This document shows positions 25,271 through 35,214 of a stretch of DNA of 64,000 bases, one piece after another. The DNA is taken from contig NZ_FOLQ01000001.1 of NCBI RefSeq assembly GCF_900112365.1, positions 186,001 through 250,000 on the forward strand, written 5' to 3'. The stretch's first letter is position 1. Every line of letters starts with the position of its first letter. The stretch is from Spirosoma endophyticum. Its GTDB lineage: Bacteria; Bacteroidota; Bacteroidia; Cytophagales; Spirosomataceae. The notes beneath the pieces were generated by a model. That model ran no database searches. It was given only the letters and a program-made list of their open reading frames with translations, and was not told the origin of the DNA. Made by a program: the position numbers and the translations under genes.

Positions 25271-26181
25271 TAAGATAAAGTAATTGTTTATATATATCAA
25301 TATAAATTTCTGGTAATCAGTATATTATATATATCAGCAAAATTTTCTTTGGTATATAAAACATTCTATTGGTTCACTCTATTAAGCTGATTCAAAGGTA
25401 ATCATTAGACGTGTATAGTTGAAATATATGGTTTAAATATTTTTTTAATGCCCCTTTTTATCTAGCCGAATGCCCTATGATCTACCGGGTTTCAGAACTT
25501 GTGAACAATACATCGAACAGGCATGATTAACACTGAACGAATGGTAAAGTTTATGGAAATAAGGATTCGGTGCAGAAAGCATCTAGGTGGTTCTGAAAAT
25601 AGATCCATACTTTACTAACAGAGCTGGTGACGGTCACTTATGATGACTATTGATGAGTCACAAGAGCACAAGCTAATTTCAATATTCTTTTATAAAGTAG
25701 TAGCTTCTACAGGGAGCGTTTTGAGCGTACTAGTAACGTAGCATTAATAATTTCTTTTTACGCTGGTGGTGGCGTGCCATAATCTTAATAAGCTGTACAC
25801 TTTGCAGTGTACAGCTTATATATTGGCGACGAACACTTCTGCATCCGATTGTAATACTATTTAAAAGTACCTCTTCATCTGGATCTGGTTACAGTTCAAG
25901 CATTCTCCACACTCAAAGACGTACTTATAGTTCTCTAGTAACGATTTGACGATTAATTATACGTATGATGGCTACGGTCTCTTAGAATACGGCATGGTAT
26001 GTTTGAATTAATCATTATCTGACTAAGTAGACAAACTTACTTATAGGATCCATTGAATCGACTTCAGAATTTAGTATTAGTTGCGCTTAATAAGTTTGAA
26101 TCGGTATGAAAGCGTAATTAGATAAAGAGACATAAAAGTATATCTTAATTAGTGGATAGTAGTAAGTAGTCCCCTACCTAA
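25271..26181. other. AT-rich gene-free region upstream of the gapA control region
   Basis: About 900 bases with stops in all frames. The longest ATG-led frame noticed codes for 31 residues (25523-25618) and has no supporting features. The only strong structure is the hairpin at 25788-25819. I looked for tRNA T-arms with a CCA end and found none. Possible explanations are an unannotated RNA gene, a decayed gene, or regulatory DNA for dapD and gapA. Confidence 0.45.
25788..25819. terminator. Strong hairpin with no gene attached
   Basis: ATAAGCTGTACACT (25788-25801) pairs perfectly over 14 bp with AGTGTACAGCTTAT (25806-25819) around the loop TTGC. No protein gene ends within 500 bases. The flanks are A/T-rich (TAATCTTA before, ATATTGG after) but without a long T-tract. 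It may terminate an RNA that starts further left or right. Confidence 0.6.
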
Positions 26182-26342
26182 TTAGTAAAACAATGAGAAC
26201 ACTATTTAGTAAAATAACAACAAATTAGCATACTAAATAGAAAATACTAGCAATATTAGTATAAATTACTAACATTGCTAGTATTTTTAGTAATTCGGCT
26301 ATGTTTTACTAATATTTACGCAAAATTTTACCGTTTTACTAA
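26182..26342. repeat. TTAGTAAAA repeat cluster around a long hairpin, upstream of gapA
   Basis: TTAGTAAAA occurs at 26182-26190 and 26206-26214, and its reverse complement TTTTACTAA at 26304-26312 and 26334-26342. In the middle, 26242-26286, there is a 45-base near-perfect inverted repeat: 13-bp outer arms (AAATACTAGCAAT against ATTGCTAGTATTT), one mismatch, 6-bp inner arms (TTAGTA against TACTAA) and a TAAAT loop, followed by TTTTTAG. A further TTAGTAA lies at 26287-26293. The layout is symmetrical and ends about 65 bases before the gapA -7 element. Confidence 0.8.
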
Positions 26343-27440
<1,098 letters not shown>

Positions 27441-27514
27441 GTGAACAACTCAATAAGAACAGATATGTAAATTTACAGTTGTGTACAATTGTAGGTTTAC
27501 ATTTATATAGTAAC

Positions 27515-27541
27515 CGGGTGTAGTTTGTTAAACTGCACCCG
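27515..27541. terminator. Bidirectional terminator between gapA and trmB
   Basis: CGGGTGTAGTTT (27515-27526) pairs with AAACTGCACCCG (27530-27541) over 12 bp with one G-U pair and a GTT loop, followed by TTTTA. It overlaps the stop codon and last codons of the convergent trmB gene. Confidence 0.75.
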
Positions 27542-28190
27542 TTTTACATTGTAAATAGTTGATTGTAAATCCTCTAGCAAAGAACAATTGTTCGTATCTA
27601 GTTTTAATTCCTAAATGTAAATTATTCAATGAAGACTCATATAAGTTAGTTGTATATTGTAAATTTACAAATCCCAATTGACTAACGGTGCCCAAACTAT
27701 ACGCGAATAGCTCAGGATTATCTGTTTTTAAATGCAACATCCCATCCGACACGAGTAGCTTTTTATAAAGCTCAAGAAAACGTGGATGAGTCAATCGATG
27801 TTTCTCCTGCTTAGGGCGGGGCTGTGGATCAGGAAATGTAATCCATATTTCATTTACCTCCCCCTCCAGAAAAAATTCAGCCAGGAAATTTATGTCTGTA
27901 CGTAGAAACGCTACGTTGGTCAGCCCCAATGTCTGGGCGGCCTGTGAGCCTCGGGCAATGCGATCACCCTTAATGTCTACGCCAATAAAATTAGTCTCAG
28001 GAAAAGCCTGTGCCAGGCCGACAGTATACTCGCCTTTACCGCACGCCAGTTCCAGGACAATGGGATTTTCGTTCCTGAAATAATCATCGCGCCAGCGACC
28101 ACGGATGGTTTTATAAAGTGGTTTACCTATTTCAATAACATTATTACTTTCGGCATTTTGCAGAAAGAACTGGTTTTTACGACGCGTCAA
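27528..28190 (-). CDS. trmB: tRNA (guanine-N7-)-methyltransferase
   Basis: 220 aa. TrmB methylates G46 in the variable loop of tRNAs with S-adenosylmethionine. The fold is Rossmann-type with the SAM-binding block IVLELACGKGEYTVGLAQAF, then NFIGVDIKGDRIARGSQAA, and the family signature EIWITFPDPQPRPKQEKHRL. It starts 4 bases after the folC stop and is the third gene of the tonB-folC-trmB run on the minus strand. The end of the gene overlaps the terminator it shares with gapA. The N-terminus starts with a basic stretch (MTRRKNQFF) of normal length. Confidence 0.94.
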   Translation of the reverse strand: MTRRKNQFFLQNAESNNVIEIGKPLYKTIRGRWRDDYFRNENPIVLELACGKGEYTVGLAQAFPETNFIGVDIKGDRIARGSQAAQTLGLTNVAFLRTDINFLAEFFLEGEVNEIWITFPDPQPRPKQEKHRLTHPRFLELYKKLLVSDGMLHLKTDNPELFAYSLGTVSQLGFVNLQYTTNLYESSLNNLHLGIKTRYEQLFFARGFTINYLQCKTGAV

Positions 28191-28194
28191 GGTA

Positions 28195-29481
28195 TTATAA
28201 ATCGATTAGTTCGGCAATGGTGTAGTTACTGCCCGTTATAAGAATTAAATCGTTGGGAGAGGCTTGCTGTAGCGCTACAGCAAGGGCCGTGTTAACGTCG
28301 GCAAATATGTCACCCAGCAGACCCACCTCAGCGGCTTCAACCTGCAAATCAGTAGCCGCCAGCGAACGGGGTGTGTTAGCCTGACAAAAGTAATACACCG
28401 CCGTTGGTGGCAGGGTCGCCAGCACGTTAGCACGTTCCTTATCGGCTACCATACCAATGATAATGCGCAGGACCTCATACGGTAGTGTTTGGACCGTTTC
28501 GAACAACGCGACTAAACCCGCCTGATTATGCGCTGTGTCGGCGATAACACGCGGAGAGTTTTGAATCGTCTGGAAACGGCCCTTCAAACCGGTCAACGAC
28601 GTAACAGCGGCTAATGCCTTTTCTACGTCACCGGCTGATACCGGCAATTGCAATTGTAACACCTCGACGGTTGTTAGCAACGTGGCCAGATTACGGAGTT
28701 GGTAGCTACCCAGCAGATCCAGTTCAATTGTCCGGGGAGAAACCCCACCATGTGACACAGTCGCTTGTCGAAATCCATTGACAACACCATTGTCCTCAAC
28801 CGCATACTGTTGATCGGCGAATGTAATGGGGGCTTGAAGCGATACCGCTACGTCCCGGAAAACGTCAACCGTTTCAGGCTGGGTCTCTCCTATTATCACT
28901 GGTGTGCCTGCTTTGATGATACCTGCTTTTTCACCCGCAATCTGGGGTAACGTATCACCCAGAATGTCCGTATGATCGTAGCTGATATTCGTAATGACCG
29001 AAGCCATAGGGGTTATAACATTCGTCGAATCGAGTCGCCCCCCTAACCCCACTTCGATAATAGCCACCTCAACGGCCTGTTGCGCAAAGAAGTCAAATGC
29101 CATAGCCACGGTTACCTCGAAAAAGGATGGCTCAATGGTTTCAATTAATGCCCGATGCTTTGTTACAAACGCAGCAACAACGTCCTCCCCAATCGGCTGG
29201 CCATTGAGCCGGATACGCTCGGTAAACGCTTTCAGGTGGGGGGAGGTATACAGACCCACCCGGTAGCCCGCCAGTTGATAAATGGCGGCCAGCATGTGTG
29301 AGGTGCTCCCTTTCCCGTTCGTTCCCGCTACGTGAATACTGCGGAACTTCTGGTGAGGGTTGCCAAGCGCTTCACACAAGGCGAGCGTATTCCCTAATCC
29401 CGGCTTAATCGCTTTGGAACCAATCCGATGAAAAACGGGGAGCCGACTGTATAGATAGTCGATTGCTTCCGGGTATTGCAT
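28195..29481 (-). CDS. folC: Dihydrofolate synthase / folylpolyglutamate synthase
   Basis: 428 aa. FolC adds glutamate to dihydropteroate and extends folate polyglutamates, with ATP, in the cytoplasm. The P-loop is HVAGTNGKGSTSHMLAAI, followed by AEVYTSPHL-like VGLYTSPHLKAFTERIRLNG, the block SFFEVTVAMAFDFFA and VGLGGRLDSTNVI. The Mur-ligase C-terminal domain includes GLKGRFQTIQNSPRVIADTAHNQ in a slightly split form. Its ATG overlaps the stop of the TonB-like gene by one base (TAATG), so the two are translationally coupled. The link between an envelope transducer and folate synthesis is gene order, not function. Confidence 0.94.
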   Translation of the reverse strand: MQYPEAIDYLYSRLPVFHRIGSKAIKPGLGNTLALCEALGNPHQKFRSIHVAGTNGKGSTSHMLAAIYQLAGYRVGLYTSPHLKAFTERIRLNGQPIGEDVVAAFVTKHRALIETIEPSFFEVTVAMAFDFFAQQAVEVAIIEVGLGGRLDSTNVITPMASVITNISYDHTDILGDTLPQIAGEKAGIIKAGTPVIIGETQPETVDVFRDVAVSLQAPITFADQQYAVEDNGVVNGFRQATVSHGGVSPRTIELDLLGSYQLRNLATLLTTVEVLQLQLPVSAGDVEKALAAVTSLTGLKGRFQTIQNSPRVIADTAHNQAGLVALFETVQTLPYEVLRIIIGMVADKERANVLATLPPTAVYYFCQANTPRSLAATDLQVEAAEVGLLGDIFADVNTALAVALQQASPNDLILITGSNYTIAELIDL

Positions 29482-30425
29482 TAATCTTTAGACTTAATAA
29501 TAAACGTAATGGTGCCGCTCGATGTAGGGGGAGTAGCTCCTCCTTTGGGACGAAGCCGGAGTTTTTGAACCGCTCTCCGGTACGCTTCCCCGACAGAAGG
29601 ACTTACTGTACTTTGCAACTGCCGAACGGACGTAATTTCGCCATCACCATCTACCGTGATCTTAAAGACAATTTTACCCGTTTCATCCGAGTCATCATTG
29701 ACATTTGGCTTACTGGCCATCGACCAGCCCGATACGTCAAAGGCGACTCCTGTTGGGGCACCGCCCGGTGTACCGTAAAACTCCTTTGCATTAATTTTGC
29801 CGTTGGGATTTCCCTTGTCACCTACCCCACTGGCATCGTCGCCGTTATTGTTGCCCCCGGTGCCGGAGGCTTTCCCTATGGTGCCGTTCGAGCCCCCCCC
29901 GCCCGACGATTTTTTAAAAAGTGCATCATTATTCACCGTTTCCACTTTTTTGGGCGGAGCCAGGGGCGCCACCTTCTCGACCGGAGCCGTTGCCTTGGGC
30001 GATTCAACGCGTTTAGGTTCAGGCCGATCGGGTACGGTAACGGGACTTTCGGTTTTACTGGCAATCACCGGTTTCTCCGTAACGGTCTTAGCCGGTTTCG
30101 CATCCTCAACTTTCGGACTGGGCGTTACGTGGGTTTTCTCAATCCGTGGGGTTGTGTTGACCTTGGGATTCGGGGTTTTCTCAGCGGGTCTCTTTTCCTC
30201 CGGATCAGGTGAATCCGACGCCTTGTTATGCGTCTGGATTCGACCACTCCCCCGGTTTGTCGTACCGAAATTCACTTCCACGAATTGGATTGGGGGCGGG
30301 TTAGGAACGGTTTGCGAAAGGTGAACAAGTAATAACAACGCGATTAAAAGTACGTTGATAATAAGCGCACCGGCTAAGGATTTCACCCGAATGTCGTCCT
30401 CATTCTCGAATGTTATACGGGTCAT
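29481..30425 (-). CDS. TonB-family energy transducer
   Basis: 314 aa. The N-terminus has a short cytosolic tail and one membrane helix (SLAGALIINVLLIALLLLVHL, residues about 15-35). A long periplasmic linker rich in Pro, Lys, Glu, Thr and Val (about 60-200) is followed by a Gly/Asn-rich part and a C-terminal TonB-like domain (TGKIVFKITVDGDGEITSVR, AYRRAVQKLRLRPKG, GTITFIIKSKD). It would couple proton-driven ExbB/ExbD to outer-membrane transporters; exbB and exbD are not in the window. In many Bacteroidota an ExbD/TonB set lies just ahead of folC. It is divergent from menD, sharing a 180-base control region. Confidence 0.8.
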   Translation of the reverse strand: MTRITFENEDDIRVKSLAGALIINVLLIALLLLVHLSQTVPNPPPIQFVEVNFGTTNRGSGRIQTHNKASDSPDPEEKRPAEKTPNPKVNTTPRIEKTHVTPSPKVEDAKPAKTVTEKPVIASKTESPVTVPDRPEPKRVESPKATAPVEKVAPLAPPKKVETVNNDALFKKSSGGGGSNGTIGKASGTGGNNNGDDASGVGDKGNPNGKINAKEFYGTPGGAPTGVAFDVSGWSMASKPNVNDDSDETGKIVFKITVDGDGEITSVRQLQSTVSPSVGEAYRRAVQKLRLRPKGGATPPTSSGTITFIIKSKD

Positions 30426-30592
30426 ACAGTACGTATGGTTTAGTCTTTTTGATCGGTTATGGTCTTATAACGCTGGCAATGTCCGCTTCGTTATATTGAC
30501 CACTGAGCAGATTAATTTCTGAGTAAGCAAAGTAACAGAAAATACCGGATAGATACCCACGCTAACCGGCTGCTTTAGTAATCTTTACTAAT

Positions 30593-30600
30593 TATGTTTG
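30593..30600 (+). promoter_or_regulatory. menD promoter, -7 element TATGTTTG
   Basis: TATGTTTG matches TAnnTTTG; a TTT at 30574-30576 is a weak -33 partner at 16 bases. Transcription would begin near 30607, so the possible start at 30605 cannot be used and the ATG at 30632 is preferred. Confidence 0.55.
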
Positions 30601-30631
30601 CAATTTGCAGCCCGAATGTCCAGATTTTAGT

Positions 30632-32362
30632 ATGCCTATTCTTCAACCAATCGTCAACATCGCCGAATTACTCTACCAGAAAGGAATTATTGATGTTTTG
30701 GTTTCGCCCGGTTCCCGATCGGCGCCACTCACACTAGCCGTTGCCCGACATCCTCATCTACGCATCCGGGTGGTGGCAGATGAACGATCAGCCGGATTTA
30801 TCGCCCTCGGAATAGCGCAACAAAGTCGGAAACCGGTGGCCGTTATTTGTACATCAGGGAGTGCAGTCTATAATCTGGCTCCTTCGGTAGCCGAAGCGTT
30901 TTTCCAGCAGGTACCCCTCCTGCTCCTCACCGCTGACCGGCCTCACGAATGGCTCTACCAGCAGGATGGACAAACCATCGATCAACCGGGGATATTCGGG
31001 TCGCAGGTAAAACGTAGTTATGATCTGCCTGCCGATTATGCCCACCCCGACTCCAGCTGGTTCATCGAGCGGTCGATCAACGAAGCGATTACCTTAACTC
31101 GGTCTTATCCCGCAGGGCCGGTGCACGTGAACATCCCGCTACGGGAACCCTTTTACCCAACAGCCGGGGAAACGTTCCAGTTCGAGCGTGTACGCACTAT
31201 TGATACGCTTACAGGAATACCAACCCTGGCTCCCGACACCTGGCATCAGCTTCTTACAGTATGGGAACGTAGCGAACGGATATTAATCGCCGTGGGACAA
31301 CTTCCAAGAGACCCGAATCTGCTACGTATACTCCGAAAAATAAGCGAAGAGCTAGGTATTCCAGTTGTTGGCGAAATTACCGGTAATATCCCTGTTAATG
31401 AGTTGTTTATTACCCATACTGATACGTTCCTAACACCGTTAGATGATGAAACAGGCAACATGCTACGTCCCGATCTGCTCGTAACCATCGGCAACTCGTT
31501 TCTAACGCGAAATCTAAAAACCTTCTTCCGGAAATACCCGGCTCATCAGCACTGGCACATACAGCCCATGGTTGACCGGATCACGGATTCGTTCCAGAGC
31601 CTGACTACACTGATACCCTCCGACCCGCTGCTGTTCCTGGAAAAACTATTTGCCGATGTCGATTACCAGCGGTTTCTCCAGGGCGACGATGACGATGATA
31701 GTCACGAATACCTGAATCAATGGCTCGCTCTTGACCGACAGGCTGCCCAACACATTGACAAAACGCTCAATCAACCCGATACCCCGCTCACCGACTGGTC
31801 GGCCGTTCAGGTTGTGCTGGAACAACTTCCCAACAACTCTATACTCCACCTGGCCAATAGTATGCCCGTACGCTATGCTAACCTCTGCGGGATTCATGAA
31901 AGGCAACAAATCAGCGTCTCGGCCAATCGGGGGGTTAGCGGGATTGACGGCTGTTTGAGTACGGCAGCGGGTGCCGCCCTGGCAACGGATCAGATCGTGA
32001 CCGTCCTGATTGGAGATGTCGCCTTTTTCTACGACCGTAATGCACTCTGGTCGGCACCGGTACCCCCCAACCTGCGGATTGTCTTACTCAATAATGATGG
32101 GGGACATATCTTCCGAATCATTGACGGCCCCAGCCGTCAGCCGGAACTGGAAACCTATTTCGAAACACCGCACGGGTACACCGCCCGTAATACGGCGGAA
32201 GATGCACACCTAACGTATCAGGTGTGCGATTCGCTCGAAACACTAGGTTCCCTCCTACCTGATTTTTTTCAACCGGGTCAACATGCTAAACTCCTGGAGA
32301 TTTCAACGGATAAGTTTATTAACCAGGAACAATTTCTGGCTTACAAGACGACTATAAAATAA
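30632..32362 (+). CDS. menD: 2-succinyl-5-enolpyruvyl-6-hydroxy-3-cyclohexene-1-carboxylate synthase
   Basis: 576 aa with the start at 30632 (MPILQPIVNIAELLYQKGI). MenD joins isochorismate and 2-oxoglutarate using thiamine diphosphate, the first committed step of menaquinone synthesis. Motifs: DVLVSPGSRSAPLTLAVAR, ADERSAGFIALGIAQ with the catalytic Glu, TSGSAVYNLAPSVAEAF, LTADRP, and in the C-terminal domain ISVSANRGVSGIDGCLSTAAG and VLIGDVAFFYDRNALW for thiamine diphosphate and metal binding. No other men genes are close, so the pathway is split in this genome. It has its own promoter and is divergent from the tonB-folC-trmB run. Confidence 0.96.
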   Translation: MPILQPIVNIAELLYQKGIIDVLVSPGSRSAPLTLAVARHPHLRIRVVADERSAGFIALGIAQQSRKPVAVICTSGSAVYNLAPSVAEAFFQQVPLLLLTADRPHEWLYQQDGQTIDQPGIFGSQVKRSYDLPADYAHPDSSWFIERSINEAITLTRSYPAGPVHVNIPLREPFYPTAGETFQFERVRTIDTLTGIPTLAPDTWHQLLTVWERSERILIAVGQLPRDPNLLRILRKISEELGIPVVGEITGNIPVNELFITHTDTFLTPLDDETGNMLRPDLLVTIGNSFLTRNLKTFFRKYPAHQHWHIQPMVDRITDSFQSLTTLIPSDPLLFLEKLFADVDYQRFLQGDDDDDSHEYLNQWLALDRQAAQHIDKTLNQPDTPLTDWSAVQVVLEQLPNNSILHLANSMPVRYANLCGIHERQQISVSANRGVSGIDGCLSTAAGAALATDQIVTVLIGDVAFFYDRNALWSAPVPPNLRIVLLNNDGGHIFRIIDGPSRQPELETYFETPHGYTARNTAEDAHLTYQVCDSLETLGSLLPDFFQPGQHAKLLEISTDKFINQEQFLAYKTTIK

Positions 32363-32590
32363 TCGACTAGTCTTTAAACTACACCTGTAGTTATAGTTAA
32401 TGGGTGAGCATTTTCAAGATGATATACGATTAGAAAATGGCTGGTCGTCCCAGTTACTCAGTTTATATGAAGTATTCCTGTTGTAATATGACTACCAAAC
32501 TTTTTTGTTAGTAATTTTCAACCTTATCATTCTATAACACGATCGGCTGTAACCAAGTTAGGAGTAAACAGCCGCTGTGAAGCTTTATTT

Positions 32591-33748
32591 TTGAAACCAA
32601 CTACTTATCTCTCCTCGCTTACCTCGCTTCGGGGAATAGCGGCCCTGCTGGTTATTTTTCTGCACATTGATGCCATTTGCTTTAAACTAGCCCCGGCAGG
32701 TAGCCATTTTTTTATACGAAAGGGGTATCTGTGGGTTGATTTTTTCTTCCTGCTCAGTGGATTTATCATGGTGCATGTCTATGGACATTCGTTTTCGGCG
32801 AATAGCAACCTGCACCTATTTAAACGCTTTATGTGGGCGCGCTTTGCCCGCATTTACCCGTTACACCTGTTCTCGTTTTTATGCATGCTTGCTTTCTACT
32901 TCTGGTATAAAGCAAGCAATACGTTAACTACATTCGACCATCAGCTCTATAACCTGAACGCAATTCCCACCAATCTTTTATTAATCCATGGGTTGGGCGT
33001 GCATCCATTTCTTAGCTGGAATGCTCCTTCCTGGTCGATAAGTACAGAATGGTGGATGTATGTGCTCTTTCCCCTGCTGCTACTGCTCTTCCAAAGAACA
33101 ACGCCCTGGAAACGATGGGGTATCTTATCTTTCATTATGGCTGGTTATCTGTTCATTAGTTACTACTTACACCCGTTGTCTACGGTAAACTCACCTTATC
33201 CTGACTTGACCAAAGTAAACTCGATTGATGTTACGTACGACTATGGATTTATCCGGTGTTTTTTCGGTTTCCTTTTCGGTATGCTTATCTATGACCTGTA
33301 TAAAATAAAATGGCTTTTCGCCACCTTGAAAAGCAGTCTTTTATGGACAGGTATGGTAGCGCTGGTTTTCATTACGTTAAGCATCAATATACCGGATACG
33401 ATCACGGTACTTCTTTTTGCCGCTATTGTGTTGATGAGTGCGTATAACACGGGAGCGGCTAATGCCTTTCTGAATCTGAGACCGTTCTTATTTCTGGGTG
33501 ATATTTCTTATTCATTATATTTAATGCATCTGCCGATTATGTATTTCCTGTTGATCTACATAAAGCGCTTTCCATCCATTACCCTCAATGCGAGTATGCC
33601 TGTTTTATGGATGTACAGTTTTGCCTATATTACGATTGTCCTATTGATTTCTACGCTGACCTATAAATTGATAGAATTACCCATGCGTAACAAATTGAAC
33701 CAACTTACGAAGAAAACCAAGCATTCGGAAAAAAGCCTGGTTTCGTAA
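32591..33748 (+). CDS. Acyltransferase 3 family membrane protein (OafA-like)
   Basis: 385 aa, with a likely TTG start (no ATG in frame further upstream before a stop that gives a sensible N-terminus; the next in-frame choices would cut the first motif). The protein has about ten membrane helices. Family motifs are LTSLRGIAALLVIFLHIDAI with the conserved R and catalytic His, VDFFFLLSGFIMVHVY, and WSISTEWWMYVLFPLLL. Members acetylate or otherwise acylate sugars of envelope polysaccharides or glycans using an acyl-CoA. The substrate is unknown, and no polysaccharide genes flank it. Codon use is like the neighbours. Confidence 0.85.
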   Translation: MKPTTYLSSLTSLRGIAALLVIFLHIDAICFKLAPAGSHFFIRKGYLWVDFFFLLSGFIMVHVYGHSFSANSNLHLFKRFMWARFARIYPLHLFSFLCMLAFYFWYKASNTLTTFDHQLYNLNAIPTNLLLIHGLGVHPFLSWNAPSWSISTEWWMYVLFPLLLLLFQRTTPWKRWGILSFIMAGYLFISYYLHPLSTVNSPYPDLTKVNSIDVTYDYGFIRCFFGFLFGMLIYDLYKIKWLFATLKSSLLWTGMVALVFITLSINIPDTITVLLFAAIVLMSAYNTGAANAFLNLRPFLFLGDISYSLYLMHLPIMYFLLIYIKRFPSITLNASMPVLWMYSFAYITIVLLISTLTYKLIELPMRNKLNQLTKKTKHSEKSLVS

Positions 33749-33827
33749 ATGTTCCAGAAGATAGTCAATAACCATATTCCCAACCAGTACGACTCATTTA
33801 CTGTAGCCATTAGTCAATCGTACGCTT

Positions 33828-34349
33828 ATGCAGGATCGTAAGTTTCCCATCGGCCCCCTGGTTCTTCAGCCAACTTACACCCCCGACGAACGTCGATACG
33901 CTATTGAGGTGCTTGAAACCAGTCCATCTCATTACCGGCAATTAGTCGAACACCTCTCCCCCGATGACTTAGCCAGAACGTATCGGGAAGGTAGCTGGAC
34001 CATCCAGCAGCTGGTGCATCATGTTGCCGACATACAGCTACTTCACTATTTCCGCATGAAGAAAGCGCTCACGGAACCTGACTATGAAACAGCGACGATG
34101 ATTGATATGAATGCCTGGGCTACTACGGCTGATGCAACCACGGCCCCCATTGAGGATTCGCTTCTCTTGTTTGACGGAGTCAACCGTCGATACGTTTGCC
34201 TGGCAAAATCACTGGATAGCACAACGCTGGCCATTCGCTATTACAATCCGGTGCGTCAGTTCTGGGTTGATCAGGCCCAGGCGCTGGCCATGTCGGCCTG
34301 GCATGTACAACATCACCTGGCTCACATCAGGCTGGCCTTAGCTTCCTGA
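33828..34349 (+). CDS. DinB/YfiT-family bacillithiol S-transferase-like metal protein
   Basis: 173 aa. Sequence order matches the YfiT subgroup of DinB proteins: PIGPLVLQPTYTPDERR, then SWTIQQLVHHVADIQLLHYF, and near the end MSAWHVQHHLAHIRLAL. The His residues in HHVAD and WHVQHHLAH form the metal site expected for this fold. In Bacillus, the YfiT/BstA type conjugates bacillithiol to toxic electrophiles. Some Bacteroidota make bacillithiol, so a similar detoxifying role is possible, but the family also holds proteins of unknown activity. The gene is a single unit between the acyltransferase and a lipoprotein. Confidence 0.8.
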   Translation: MQDRKFPIGPLVLQPTYTPDERRYAIEVLETSPSHYRQLVEHLSPDDLARTYREGSWTIQQLVHHVADIQLLHYFRMKKALTEPDYETATMIDMNAWATTADATTAPIEDSLLLFDGVNRRYVCLAKSLDSTTLAIRYYNPVRQFWVDQAQALAMSAWHVQHHLAHIRLALAS

Positions 34350-34433
34350 TAAAAAAGGTATAAAATTGGAGGAAGCCTTCCAACGGGAGCGTACAAAATA
34401 AGGTCTCTACGGTACACTACGCCCTTATTGACG

Positions 34434-35210
34434 ATGAAAACCTATCTACTTCTCCTTTTTGTATCCTTAGGCGGGATGGCCTGCCAACCCAATGACGCAT
34501 CGACCTTCGGCATCGACCCGCAACTGAGTACGTATACAGACGAAGCATCCATGACCAAAAAGCTGATTTGCGGTTCGATTAATTGTGAAAACCCATCCAG
34601 CGAAGAAGTTTATACGTATAATTCCACCGGGCAAGTAGCCCGTATGGAACAATTTGGTCGCGCGGTTTCCGGCAAGATGGAACGGTTCGGGTATACCGAC
34701 TACCTGTATAGCCCGAACGGTCAGCTTAGTAGCAAAGTTACTTATGGGAAATACGGGAATACAACCACCTGGGTCCCCTACAACGAGTCCACCTTTGTGT
34801 ATACCAACGGGGTATTGAGCCAGGAACAGATGTATTTCAACCAACACAGCCCGGAGCAGCGCGTGTTAACAGGTACAGTTGACTACACATTTCAGGACGG
34901 TAAAAAAACGGAGCAGAAATGGTTCGATGCCCAGCATACTCTGAATCGTCGGGTTGTTAACGAATACCGAAACAACACGCTCATTCGTGAAACCTGGTAT
35001 GGGGCCAACGACGTAGTGTTCCGGCGTTTTGAGCATCGGTTTGCCGACAATCGCCGTCAAATCAGCGAATACCTGCCTAACTCGACCGAACAAATTTCGC
35101 TGGTAGAGAAAACGTATGATGCGCAGGGGCGTCTGACCAGTGAAGAGACAAAAGTAAATAACCCCCTCCTCTGCTCAATGATATCCGGTGTTATTCGCTA
35201 CGTTTATTAA
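34434..35210 (+). CDS. Lipoprotein of unknown function
   Basis: 258 aa from the ATG at 34434 (an in-frame TTG two codons earlier is unlikely). The signal MKTYLLLLFVSLGGMAC ends in the lipobox GMAC. The mature part has repeated Tyr-Thr-Tyr-rich strands of the kind STGQVARMEQFG, SPNGQLSSKVTYGKYG and DAQGRLTSEETKVNN, which resemble the short repeats of RHS/YD-like or WG-type secreted proteins, but I do not see a full known domain. Probably an outer-membrane surface lipoprotein. It converges with the TPR gene ending at 35215, leaving only four bases between stop codons. Confidence 0.7.
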   Translation: MKTYLLLLFVSLGGMACQPNDASTFGIDPQLSTYTDEASMTKKLICGSINCENPSSEEVYTYNSTGQVARMEQFGRAVSGKMERFGYTDYLYSPNGQLSSKVTYGKYGNTTTWVPYNESTFVYTNGVLSQEQMYFNQHSPEQRVLTGTVDYTFQDGKKTEQKWFDAQHTLNRRVVNEYRNNTLIRETWYGANDVVFRRFEHRFADNRRQISEYLPNSTEQISLVEKTYDAQGRLTSEETKVNNPLLCSMISGVIRYVY

Positions 35211-35214
35211 AAAT

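Noticed and set aside
25523-25618. A 31-codon ATG-led frame in the gene-free region before gapA
   Set aside because: Composition is like AT-rich random sequence and there is no promoter, terminator at its end or family feature.
25890-25930. GGTTACAGTTCAAGC resembles a tRNA T-arm
   Set aside because: No CCA end, acceptor stem or anticodon arm can be drawn around it.
29463-30212. A 249-residue plus-strand open frame opposite the TonB-like gene
   Set aside because: It is produced by the reverse of a Pro/Lys/Gly-rich coding region and overlaps the tonB-folC coupled genes.
32591-32593. Concern that the TTG start of the acyltransferase means a broken gene
   Set aside because: No ATG gives a better N-terminus, the family motif starts about ten codons in, and the frame is intact to the end.
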